46,259 nt of DNA from CAUPWF01 sp964367905 (GTDB taxonomy: Bacteria; Bacillota; Clostridia; Lachnospirales; Lachnospiraceae). Positions 33,051-41,332 of the stretch are shown piece by piece. The DNA lies in assembly GCA_964367905.1 (NCBI GenBank), contig CAYIZP010000023.1, forward strand, positions 1 through 46,259. The letters are read 5' to 3'. The translations under genes and the position numbers were made by a program. Position 1 is the first letter of the stretch; every line of letters starts with the position of its first letter. Below the pieces are notes generated by a model. The model saw nothing but the letters and a program-made list of their open reading frames with translations, had not been told where the DNA came from and did no database searches.

Positions 33051-35702
33051 ATGAGTAGACAAAAAGATGTGAATGCAAAATTTAAGAAAGTATACCCAAA
33101 CTTACGCTATATGCTTGGCATGGGACGTAAAATGCATCGAAATGGGAAGAAGATTACCAATAAATTCAAGAGAAGAAACTTGAAGTCCAATGTTATTCCG
33201 GATGCCTACAATGTATGCAATACAACTACGATAGATAGTGAATTTTCGTTGAATGTGCTCATGGGTAATCCTCCAGAGGATTTGAGTGGAAATTTATACA
33301 TTTGCCAGTGTCTAGGTTCGCCAGAGGCGTTTATGATGGGGGATACTAACCTGGTGAAGATGGGATTTGGGAAAGAGGGAGTGAATCTGAAGAATCGTTT
33401 CCTGTGGAATCCGGCTGCCATTGCACGAATTGCATTACAGGACACGGTTCACCGATTCGATAATTTCGGGTTGATGTTTTTATCTCCAGGGGTGGGGATA
33501 TTCTCCTATACAGAGGGGATGTATCTCTTGCCAGATGGACGTCTTGGCATTACTAGTGATGTGGATCGACCGTGGATTGTGGAACGAGAATCTCTGCGGG
33601 CGGTTGACCCACTAGGGAAACGTAGTGAGTGGTTGCCGATGATGTCGGGAGAGAATGGAGATGTGATGGGGAATCTCTTTGCGGGATACAACAACTCACA
33701 TGTCATCTATACAGATACCGTGACCAATGAATTGTACTTGGCGAATTTTCAGGGATTACAAGCAGATGGCTCGCATCCTTGCCAGTTGATGCTTTGGGAT
33801 GGAGAGAATGATTTTACATCATGGAAGGTGGTGGATGAAGCAGGGCAAGACATCCATATCTTACAGAGTATTCATGAGTTGATTTTCACTAGAGACTATA
33901 TTTTGTTAGCAGACACAGCATTTTCGGCAGGTTCGGAACTCTTCAAGCCGTGGCTCAGTGCTGCTTTGCCGAATCCAAAGACGGTGATGTATGTGGTGGA
34001 TCGACGGGATTTGAAGAAGGCAGGACAAACGGTGGTTGCTAAGAAATTAGAGATTGAGGAGAGTTGCATTCATCTGATTGCAGACTATGAGAATCCAGAT
34101 GATCAAATCACAGTATATATGCTACATACACCAGCTACAAACACGGCAGAGATTATTCGACACTATGATGTGAATCTTCAGGGAGAGTTATTTTCGCAGC
34201 ATATGATAGGATATGGAACCCTACCAGTGCTGGATGTTTCCAGTGTTGGAAAACATGTGTTGGATATGAGTGAAAACAAGGTTGCGAGTTCGGAATATAT
34301 CAGGGATAAGGATTACACTTGGGGACCATATATGTATACCTATATGGGGAGACAGACACGCCCGTTTATCGAGCAAGATCTCTATGTGATGTACAAGGGG
34401 TTTTCGAAAGAGGTCTTGCCAAAGCGTGTGTATGAGGCCTATAAGGATGCGCCAAATCGCAGGGTGGCATTAGAGGAAATGTTTGCCGAGAATGGGATCT
34501 CATGTAACAATTCTATTGCAAGAATTACAAAGTCAGATTTTAAAAGTGAAGACAGATATGTATTTCCAGATAAGGTGCTTCTGTATACGATTTCTTGTTT
34601 GGAATCGAGTGTGGAAGAGGGCGCAGGGTATTTGATTGCGGGTGTAGTGCAAGACGTACCTGAAAATGAAGAAACGTCAGGACATGAATATTGGCTATTC
34701 GATGCGGCGAATCTCTCAGCAGGACCAATCTGCAAAATGGGACATAAGGCGTTAAACAACAGTACACTCTTCCATACCGTGTATATCCCAAGTGATTTGG
34801 AAGGGGAATTAGAAAAAAAACAAGTGAAGTATCATGTTCCGCTAACCAAAGATTATCCAAGGGATGAGTTGGAGAAGTGGAATCCTTGTGTCATGGAGAC
34901 ATTTGAGAACCTAATATATCCATATTATAATATAGAAGAAGATGATAAGAAACGAAAGCTTGTGGAGGAAGAATTAGAGAATATCAGAATTACTAGAATA
35001 CAGCAGGCAGAGGGAAGGGAACATCTAATCGGTGAGGAATGGGTGAGTGACGCGCCAGCACATGCGGGCAAGATGTTTGCAGAAGCAAAGAGGATGTTTG
35101 CAACCACTGGCTGGAAAATAGAGAGTAATAAAAATGGTTTATTGGTGGAATCGAAGCCTATAGAGGGTGTGTTAAAGTCATCGGGGGTAGATGTGACGAG
35201 GGCGAGTGGAATCATCCACGCCAATGCGCAGAAGTTCTTTGGATTCATCACATCACCAGAAGGGTATGCTGTGATAGATCCTGTTAGTGATCCAGATGAC
35301 CACAGCAAGGAGCCGCTAGAGGTTTATCCATGGCATGAGGGTGCTAGGCTAGAGGCGGCACTTGCGACAACGAACATTCCGATGATAGATCCGAGCGATT
35401 TTGTCGTACTCAATGCAATCGACCCAAAAGAGCGGATGTTTGCATCGAAGTCAATCCTTCACGAAAGCATGCCAGGAGGCAGTAAGTATAGTGGGGAAGA
35501 AAAGCCAGAAAATGGACACGAGAGAGCCTTGAATACCTTTGTCATCAAGGTGGAAGAGGTAGACGAGAATCATTGCAAGGTGCGATGTATTAATTATGCA
35601 GATATGGTGGGAAAAACCCCTGCTGCAATCAATAATATGATTAACAAGAAGGGATTCTTCCCACCATTATATAAGCGGATGCATGAGGCAGCGAAGTTGT
35701 AG
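33051..35702 (+). CDS. Carotenoid-oxygenase-like protein fused to a START-like lipid-binding domain
   Basis: The ~883-residue protein has an N-terminal part (~50-600) with the carotenoid cleavage oxygenase (RPE65/CCD) pattern. Its four presumed Fe(II) histidines are in NNSHVIYTD (H217), SIHELIFTRDYILLAD (H275), CIHLIADYEN (H341) and LFHTVYIPSD (H575). Their spacing (58, 66, 234) agrees with the family except for a longer last interval. The C-terminal ~200 residues (~686-880) look like a START domain: SGIIHANAQKFFGFITSPEG, DPSDFVVLNAIDPKE, KSILHESMPG, and a closing amphipathic helix. ATG 33051 follows GGATGG; ATG 33039 is the alternative. The substrate is unknown, and no carotenoid genes are nearby. 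Confidence 0.75.
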   Translation: MSRQKDVNAKFKKVYPNLRYMLGMGRKMHRNGKKITNKFKRRNLKSNVIPDAYNVCNTTTIDSEFSLNVLMGNPPEDLSGNLYICQCLGSPEAFMMGDTNLVKMGFGKEGVNLKNRFLWNPAAIARIALQDTVHRFDNFGLMFLSPGVGIFSYTEGMYLLPDGRLGITSDVDRPWIVERESLRAVDPLGKRSEWLPMMSGENGDVMGNLFAGYNNSHVIYTDTVTNELYLANFQGLQADGSHPCQLMLWDGENDFTSWKVVDEAGQDIHILQSIHELIFTRDYILLADTAFSAGSELFKPWLSAALPNPKTVMYVVDRRDLKKAGQTVVAKKLEIEESCIHLIADYENPDDQITVYMLHTPATNTAEIIRHYDVNLQGELFSQHMIGYGTLPVLDVSSVGKHVLDMSENKVASSEYIRDKDYTWGPYMYTYMGRQTRPFIEQDLYVMYKGFSKEVLPKRVYEAYKDAPNRRVALEEMFAENGISCNNSIARITKSDFKSEDRYVFPDKVLLYTISCLESSVEEGAGYLIAGVVQDVPENEETSGHEYWLFDAANLSAGPICKMGHKALNNSTLFHTVYIPSDLEGELEKKQVKYHVPLTKDYPRDELEKWNPCVMETFENLIYPYYNIEEDDKKRKLVEEELENIRITRIQQAEGREHLIGEEWVSDAPAHAGKMFAEAKRMFATTGWKIESNKNGLLVESKPIEGVLKSSGVDVTRASGIIHANAQKFFGFITSPEGYAVIDPVSDPDDHSKEPLEVYPWHEGARLEAALATTNIPMIDPSDFVVLNAIDPKERMFASKSILHESMPGGSKYSGEEKPENGHERALNTFVIKVEEVDENHCKVRCINYADMVGKTPAAINNMINKKGFFPPLYKRMHEAAKL

Positions 35703-35707
35703 CAGGA

Positions 35708-37132
35708 TTATAAGTGCATTAACTTTACTGCGTCCAACATAGTTTTTTCGTAAGCTTCCATTCCGTATTTGTCGACTTGGGCCTTGTCTTTTGGGCCGTG
35801 AGTCAGACAGCCGGCACCGCCGATACAACCATCGGTACACGCCATACCTTCGATAAAGTTTGCAGTACTCACTTTTTTCGCTGATTTCAGCAGAGCGAGT
35901 TTGCAAGCATCGATACCATTACATTTCTCCGCATTCAAATCAAAGTCGATGGATTGTTCCTTCATAGCCTGTGCCACAGCATCAGACAGACCGCCACTTC
36001 GCGCGAATATTCTACCGAAATACGAAGCATTGTCTAGGACATCTTCAGCTAAATCAGAGAGAGCGATATCTTTGCTATCAAACAAAGCTTGTAGCTCTTC
36101 GAATGTAATCACACAATCAATATAAGGCCGGACGCTATCTAGTTGGAATTCCATTTTCTTTGCAGTACATGGACCAATAAATATAATTTTAGATGTAGGA
36201 TCGGTCTCCTTGATATACTTCGCAATCCGCGCCATCGGCGAGAGATTGTGTGAGATGTGTTCGGTAAAATCACTAAAATGCTGTTTGATATACATGACAA
36301 ATGCAGGGCAACAAGAGCTGGTCAAGAAGCCTTTTTCAGCAAGCTCTCTTGACTCTTCAAGCGCAACGGCATCAGCACCTAGTGCAGCTTCGACTACAGT
36401 ATAAAATCCCAATTCTTTAATTCCCCTGATTACCTGTCCGAGTTTCGCATATTGAAACTGACTTGAGATAGAAGGGGCTACAACGGCATAAACCTTATAG
36501 TTGTTGTTTTCATCACTCTTTTTTATCATATCGATAGAATCTAAGATAAAGGATTTGTCCGCAATAGAGCCGAATGGACATTGATACACACATGCGCCAC
36601 AGGAAATACACTTTTCATTGATGATTTCTGCTCCATTATTTTCCCCTTTTTTTATTGCACCGACTTTGCATGCACTTTCGCAAGGTCTTTTACTGCTTAT
36701 GATAGCATGATAGGGACAGACTTTTGCACAAGCGCCGCAATCCACACATTTTTCGCTATCGATGCGAGCAGTATAGTTCTCATCAAAGGAGATTGCACCG
36801 AATTTGCAGGCATCAAAACATCGATGAGACAAGCAACCGCGACAGGAGGAGGTGACAACATATCCAGAGGCTGGACACTCGTCGCATGCGATGTCAATGA
36901 CTTCAATAACGTTGGGATTACGTCTGTTCCCACCCATGGCAATCTTGACGCGTTCCGCCAGGATTGCACGTTCTTTGTAGACGCAGCAACGTGTGGTGGA
37001 GTCCTTTCCAGAGACAATGTTTTTAGGGATATCGGAGATATTCTCTAAGAGGGTGTCATTCCAGGCATTTTTGGACACTTCTTTTAGGACTTCATATTTT
37101 AAATATTGTACTTTGGTATCGAATTTTTTCAT
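35708..37132 (-). CDS. [FeFe] hydrogenase, group B-like, multi-cluster
   Basis: The 474-residue protein has a Cys-rich N-terminus (CDECPASGYV, CRGCLSHRCFDACK), then two [4Fe-4S] ferredoxin motifs (CVDCGACAKVCP, CISCGACVYQCP). The H-cluster domain carries all expected motifs: TSSCCPAF (Cys274/275), GPCTAKKMEF (Cys322), and EGMACTDGCIGGAG (Cys432/436). Both the cluster ligand and the proton-relay Cys are kept, so it could be catalytic. It is the last gene of a four-gene minus-strand operon and is convergent with the oxygenase-START gene (5 nt apart). Confidence 0.9.
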   Translation of the reverse strand: MKKFDTKVQYLKYEVLKEVSKNAWNDTLLENISDIPKNIVSGKDSTTRCCVYKERAILAERVKIAMGGNRRNPNVIEVIDIACDECPASGYVVTSSCRGCLSHRCFDACKFGAISFDENYTARIDSEKCVDCGACAKVCPYHAIISSKRPCESACKVGAIKKGENNGAEIINEKCISCGACVYQCPFGSIADKSFILDSIDMIKKSDENNNYKVYAVVAPSISSQFQYAKLGQVIRGIKELGFYTVVEAALGADAVALEESRELAEKGFLTSSCCPAFVMYIKQHFSDFTEHISHNLSPMARIAKYIKETDPTSKIIFIGPCTAKKMEFQLDSVRPYIDCVITFEELQALFDSKDIALSDLAEDVLDNASYFGRIFARSGGLSDAVAQAMKEQSIDFDLNAEKCNGIDACKLALLKSAKKVSTANFIEGMACTDGCIGGAGCLTHGPKDKAQVDKYGMEAYEKTMLDAVKLMHL

Positions 37133-37149
37133 ATCATAACCAAGCCTTT

Positions 37150-38325
37150 CTAAAAATAACTTACTTTAATTCGTTTTCCCATCTGCTTCAAACAGTGGGA
37201 GAGTTCTTCGATCAGTTGCATTTTGATATTAAAATTTATAGGTAAATTTGGGTTTTGGTGGGCGGGGTTCACAGCTTTTCCAACATAGAAGTTAATGTCT
37301 GTGGCTTCTTCAAACAAAAGTCGGGATATCTGTGAAGCACCGTCTTTTTTATAGCCCCAAGTCGAATATAGTTCATTCTCATTTAAATAGTCATTCGCAT
37401 AAGCTAAGACTTTATTGATCGTAATGATCCCCTCCGTTACCAGGTCAACTCCAGAAATATTGGCCATTGGAGGCACATCAGAATCAATGAAATCTAAGGA
37501 CGGTTGAAGTTCTTTTCCTAAATAACTGGCTGCGATGCTAGAAGTTGTGCCTCCACAGACAATGTGCTTGCCCTCTTTTGCAAAGAAGAGGGACATCATC
37601 TTTGTGGCATCGTTTTCATTTGAAGGCGGTCCGATGATGAGATTCATCGGCTGACGCTTTCGAATTTTGATGGTGCATGCAGTAGTGTCATCGCCAGGCA
37701 TTGTTCCGTACAGGGAATTACATTCATTTAGTAATATGGTATTCAAAGTTTTAGCGGTAAATCCTACATGGGTTAAGGGAGAGATATACTCGATGATTTG
37801 CTGTCGCTCCCAGCCCAAGTTCAAGATGCTTCCGATTCCAGCATGAATACAACCATCGCTCATTAGAATGAAGATATCATCTTCACTCACACGAATTCTC
37901 GAAGTCAGAATCTTCTTACCCCCAATAATCATCTCATTATAGGGAATTTCGCAGTGTGTACCTTCTCTTAGAAGAATCACTCTAGGATTATCATATTGAA
38001 TAATTTCTGCTTCCTTGTTGCTGTTAAACAATCGGAATATGGTGAAGGTTGAATAGGCAACCCCGCGAACAGAGCATACGGGTAAGGTTTCTGCAATGGT
38101 TTCGACACAGTTGGTAATGCTCAAGCCTTGCGAAATCATGGTTGAAATAATTTTTGCGGTTAAAGTTGCAAGGATATTTGCCTTTACGCCACTGCCTAGC
38201 CCGTCGGCTAGTACGACAGTTGTAGATCCATCATCCCCTTCGATCATCTCGACTTGATCTCCGCAGAGTTCCTCATTATATTTGTTCAGGCTGCTATAGC
38301 CAATGTCAGCACATAAATTAATCAT
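37150..38325 (-). CDS. SpoIIE-type PP2C phosphatase of a hydrogenase sensing operon
   Basis: The N-terminal ~220 residues form a SpoIIE-like PPM phosphatase. Metal-binding Asp motifs are LADGLGSGVKA, MSDGCIHAG and PGDDTTACTI. The C-terminal ~170 residues are of unknown type (LIIGPPSNENDATKMM; GGTTSSIAASYLGKEL). The start overlaps the upstream hydrogenase-like gene by 8 nt. Phosphatases of this form recur in clusters with sensory [FeFe] hydrogenases. The gene order suggests that a redox or H2 signal from its neighbour sets phosphatase output; the target is not encoded here. Confidence 0.85.
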   Translation of the reverse strand: MINLCADIGYSSLNKYNEELCGDQVEMIEGDDGSTTVVLADGLGSGVKANILATLTAKIISTMISQGLSITNCVETIAETLPVCSVRGVAYSTFTIFRLFNSNKEAEIIQYDNPRVILLREGTHCEIPYNEMIIGGKKILTSRIRVSEDDIFILMSDGCIHAGIGSILNLGWERQQIIEYISPLTHVGFTAKTLNTILLNECNSLYGTMPGDDTTACTIKIRKRQPMNLIIGPPSNENDATKMMSLFFAKEGKHIVCGGTTSSIAASYLGKELQPSLDFIDSDVPPMANISGVDLVTEGIITINKVLAYANDYLNENELYSTWGYKKDGASQISRLLFEEATDINFYVGKAVNPAHQNPNLPINFNIKMQLIEELSHCLKQMGKRIKVSYF

Positions 38326-40000
38326 CGCTAATCGACTCCTTCAGTTTGGTTAGTGCAATCTTTGTTTCAGCGGCAGTCTCTCCTAGTAATGATGCGATTT
38401 CATGTACAACCCGCATCTGTTTCTGGATTACCTTATCAGTCGTTTCAATGGTTTTCTTACTGATTGCCTCTTTTTTTGCACGCTCTTCTTCCTCATCGGT
38501 AACATTTCGCATGATGCATATAAATAATTTGCTCTGTTTGTCAAAAATAATCGTTTCATCAACATACTTATTGTATTCAGCTAAAAAAGTACGTTTCCCA
38601 TGAGGTGGGTTCGCTCCAGTTTTGATAGTCATAAAATCAATAGGATCTAGGATTTTCACAACGGGTTCCCCTAAGACATCGGACTTTCGTTTTAAGTTAA
38701 GTAGTGTTAGTGCAGAGGAATTGATTCGCTGAACCTCTAAATCATAGTTTAGAACGATGATGGCATTTGGCGAATTATCTACGATAATATCTGAGAAGTT
38801 CTCAGCTTTTTCACACAGGTAAGGTAAACACATGGTGAGTGTAGCCTTGCCCTGATATATCGCGGTAGCTTTGTCGCGACAGGTGTTATAGCCACAAGAG
38901 CCACAATCGAGTTCTTGGTCAGCATTTTCTTTTCCTAACTGCTTCAATATATTGGAGAGCTCGCTTTCAGAAGGAGCAAGATTCACATGCGCGATTGGCT
39001 GGAACTCTTTCCTCATATATGGAGCAGACAGATTTTCTACTTTGAAATCGCTATTACCGGCATATTGATGCACTTGCATAAGGTCTGCAATTGGCTTTTT
39101 TCGGTATTTTTCCATGACTGGTCCACCAATACAACTTCCTGGACAGGCTGACATTTCAATAAAACATTTGCTAAGAGCGCCAGTTTCAATTTCAGATAAT
39201 GCTTTCATGCAATTATCTACGCCGTCTACATAGAAATATTTATATGCGGGGTTTTTATTTTGTATTGTTTTCAAGATACCACCAGGAGTAGGGAAGAATC
39301 GTGCTAAACTTTCTTCGATGCTTTCTTGTGGTTCGTTCATGTCCAGCTCTATATTTTCTTGATCCAGCCAGTCTGTCAGCTCTTCAAATGTTAGAGCGGC
39401 GTCCACGATCCCTTCATAATGATGTGCCTCATCTTTCTTTGCTACACAAGGACCGATAAATACAACTTTTGCATTTGGATATCTTTTTTTTATATCCAAT
39501 GCGTGTGCCTGCATGGGTGATACGATATCTGCAAGGTGTCGCAATAGATTCGGATAATATTTTTGAATCAGTAGATTGACAGAGTGACAGGAAGAAGTGA
39601 TAAGGATATCTCTCTTATCGCGGTCTATCATCTGTTGATATTCATCTTTGACAATTGTTGCACCGATGGCAGTTTCTTCGGCTGAATAAAAGCCCAATTG
39701 TTTCAGTGCTCGTTCAATTGTTTTAATTCCAGCACCGTCATAATTAGCAATAAATGCAGGTGCGATTGATGCAATGACAGGATTACCAGACGAAAACAGT
39801 ACTTTGGTTGTTTCGATGCTGCTTGTAATCTGTTTTGCGTTTTGAGGACAATTCACAAAGCATTGCCCGCACAAGATACATTCATCACCTACGATAATAG
39901 CCTGACCACCAGAGAAGCGTATGGATTTTACGGGGCAACATCGAATACATTTGTAACAATTTTTACAATTTGATTTTTTCAATTTTAAAAATTCAGTCAT
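38318..40000 (-). CDS. Sensory [FeFe] hydrogenase homologue with PAS domain (HydS-like)
   Basis: The ~560-residue protein starts with two ferredoxin motifs (CKNCYKCIRCCP, CILCGQCFVNCP). An H-cluster domain follows with TSSCHSVN, GPCVAKKDE and SACPGSCIGG. The cluster-ligand Cys138 is kept, but the proton-relay Cys before it is Ser137. Next come a four-Cys FeS motif (CGSCGYNTC, ~366-374) and a PAS domain (~402-502; NSPNAIIVLNYDLEVQRIN). A helical tail resembling a kinase dimerisation helix closes the protein (QMRVVHEIASLLGE). No kinase domain is present, so output probably passes to the SpoIIE phosphatase whose gene overlaps it. ATG 40000 has GAGGAG 9 nt upstream. Confidence 0.88.
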   Translation of the reverse strand: MTEFLKLKKSNCKNCYKCIRCCPVKSIRFSGGQAIIVGDECILCGQCFVNCPQNAKQITSSIETTKVLFSSGNPVIASIAPAFIANYDGAGIKTIERALKQLGFYSAEETAIGATIVKDEYQQMIDRDKRDILITSSCHSVNLLIQKYYPNLLRHLADIVSPMQAHALDIKKRYPNAKVVFIGPCVAKKDEAHHYEGIVDAALTFEELTDWLDQENIELDMNEPQESIEESLARFFPTPGGILKTIQNKNPAYKYFYVDGVDNCMKALSEIETGALSKCFIEMSACPGSCIGGPVMEKYRKKPIADLMQVHQYAGNSDFKVENLSAPYMRKEFQPIAHVNLAPSESELSNILKQLGKENADQELDCGSCGYNTCRDKATAIYQGKATLTMCLPYLCEKAENFSDIIVDNSPNAIIVLNYDLEVQRINSSALTLLNLKRKSDVLGEPVVKILDPIDFMTIKTGANPPHGKRTFLAEYNKYVDETIIFDKQSKLFICIMRNVTDEEEERAKKEAISKKTIETTDKVIQKQMRVVHEIASLLGETAAETKIALTKLKESISDD

Positions 40001-40015
40001 GGATGTCATCTCCTC

Positions 40016-40264
40016 TTATCTAGCGATTTTTGATTGGATTTCTTTTTCGAAGAACATTTCTACAGTTTCTGGAAGTACAGAGTGAATATCGTCATCCACA
40101 GAGACACAGACGCCTTGTTGACATCTAGCCATACAAAATGTTCCGGAAATCTCGATTTTATCAGTTAAGTTGTTTTCTTTGATTAAACTTTGTAGGCGCT
40201 CTACAACCAATCGCGATCCCTTAAGGTGGCAAGAACTACCGATACATATTTTTACTTTCATCAT
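40016..40264 (-). CDS. Thioredoxin-like [2Fe-2S] ferredoxin (NuoE/HydC-type small protein)
   Basis: The 82-residue protein has the thioredoxin-like ferredoxin pattern: CIGSSCHLKGS near the N-terminus and GTFCMARCQQGV later, giving four cluster Cys. It is the first gene of the hydrogenase-sensor operon, 6-16 nt before the next gene. It probably shuttles electrons to or from the hydrogenase homologue. AAGGAG lies upstream; two adjacent ATGs are possible. Confidence 0.88.
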   Translation of the reverse strand: MMKVKICIGSSCHLKGSRLVVERLQSLIKENNLTDKIEISGTFCMARCQQGVCVSVDDDIHSVLPETVEMFFEKEIQSKIAR

Positions 40265-40296
40265 ATTACTCCTTTATTCGTTAAATTATTAACAAT

Positions 40297-40344
40297 ATGC
40301 TATCATATAATGAATTGCTTGTAAAGAGGTTTTTATGATACAAT
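40297..40344. promoter_or_regulatory. Back-to-back promoters of hydrogenase operon and PRTase gene
   Basis: Minus strand: TTTACA (40320-40325), 17-nt spacer, TAGCAT (40297-40302). Plus strand: TTGCTT (40315-40320), 18-nt spacer, TACAAT (40339-40344). The two -35 boxes abut, so the promoters probably compete or share a regulator. Confidence 0.55.
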
Positions 40345-40391
40345 TATATTGGCAAGACAAAATATAGTGTGAAATGTTGGAGGGGATGCGA

Positions 40392-41192
40392 ATGGATAGT
40401 GTAATTGAATGGATTAATCAGGTTATATTTGTATTGTTAGGAGTATCTACATTGATAGGAATTGCGGATTTTATTGGTTTTCTTCCGCCTAAAATAAGAA
40501 GGTATTTTAGGTTGAATCGTACGGATGAAGTATTAGAGACTTTAAAAGAGTTAAAGGTAGATATTAAGCAAATAGAAAAAGCAAATATTAAGATGAAAAA
40601 TCCAGTTTCTATAAAGAAAAATGACATAAAAAAAGCAGTTGATGAAACCTTGGTTTCGTGTAAAATCAATAAAAAAGTAACGGTAGGAAGACAGAGGCCG
40701 ACTACATTACCGTATTATTATGATGTGGCGGGAAAAACGTGTGGAAGCGGCGGTGCCAAGTATTTTGCAAAGATGCTTAGTTCGATGTATCGTTGTTATG
40801 TGAATGAAGGGGATAAAAATCTAGAAAAATTAAATTATGATTTTGTAGTGGCCTCAAAAGTAGGAAGTCCTATATTAGGATATGAATTTTCAAAAATAGT
40901 GGAAAAGCCATTTGTTTTATGTGAAGAGCACAGGAGGTTGGAACTTCGGAATGATATGCGAGAATATTTTAATTGTGAGAGCATTCCGCCCAAAGGGGCA
41001 AAAGCACTAATTGTCGATGATAGCACGACAGGGGGTGGTAGGGTTTGTGATGTGGCTAAAAAATTAAGGTGTTATGGTTATACGGTAGAGGCTTGCTTAG
41101 TTGTATTTGAACCTCGAAATAAGGATGCAAGGAATGTATTAAAAGAAAATGGAATAGAACTTTATTCAATAACACAAACACACATAGAATAA
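40392..41192 (+). CDS. Membrane-anchored phosphoribosyltransferase-like protein
   Basis: The ~266-residue protein begins with a transmembrane helix (~10-28, QVIFVLLGVSTLIGIADFIG) and a basic/coiled linker (~35-85). A type I PRTase-like domain follows. Its PRPP motif is ALIVDDSTTGGG, and an earlier VASKVGSPILGYEFSKIV and the tail ENGIELYSITQT resemble orotate phosphoribosyltransferase. ATG 40392 lies 6 nt after GGAGGGG, whereas ATGs at 40374 and 40386 do not fit. Soluble OPRTs lack a membrane anchor, so a role in pyrimidine synthesis is doubtful. No pyrimidine genes are adjacent. Confidence 0.75.
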   Translation: MDSVIEWINQVIFVLLGVSTLIGIADFIGFLPPKIRRYFRLNRTDEVLETLKELKVDIKQIEKANIKMKNPVSIKKNDIKKAVDETLVSCKINKKVTVGRQRPTTLPYYYDVAGKTCGSGGAKYFAKMLSSMYRCYVNEGDKNLEKLNYDFVVASKVGSPILGYEFSKIVEKPFVLCEEHRRLELRNDMREYFNCESIPPKGAKALIVDDSTTGGGRVCDVAKKLRCYGYTVEACLVVFEPRNKDARNVLKENGIELYSITQTHIE

Positions 41193-41271
41193 ACAAGAGA
41201 CTACTTCGCATAGTCTTAAAGAAGGTTGTGATATTTTATTTGTATGAAAATACAAACATTATGTTAAATAC

Positions 41272-41299
41272 TTGACAATTCGCTTTAACGTGATAACAT
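41272..41299 (+). promoter_or_regulatory. Promoter for the AGCS symporter gene
   Basis: TTGACA (41272-41277), a 16-nt spacer and TAACAT (41294-41299). A 7-bp hairpin TTTGTAT-GAAA-ATACAAA lies ~35 nt upstream of it. Confidence 0.5.
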
Positions 41300-41332
41300 A
41301 GTAAAGTATTGTGTTTTAGAAGGGGGATTATT

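Noticed and set aside
36581..37048. 155-codon plus-strand frame opposite the hydrogenase gene
   Set aside because: It is the antisense of Cys-rich ferredoxin motifs and has no RBS; the minus-strand gene is clearly real.
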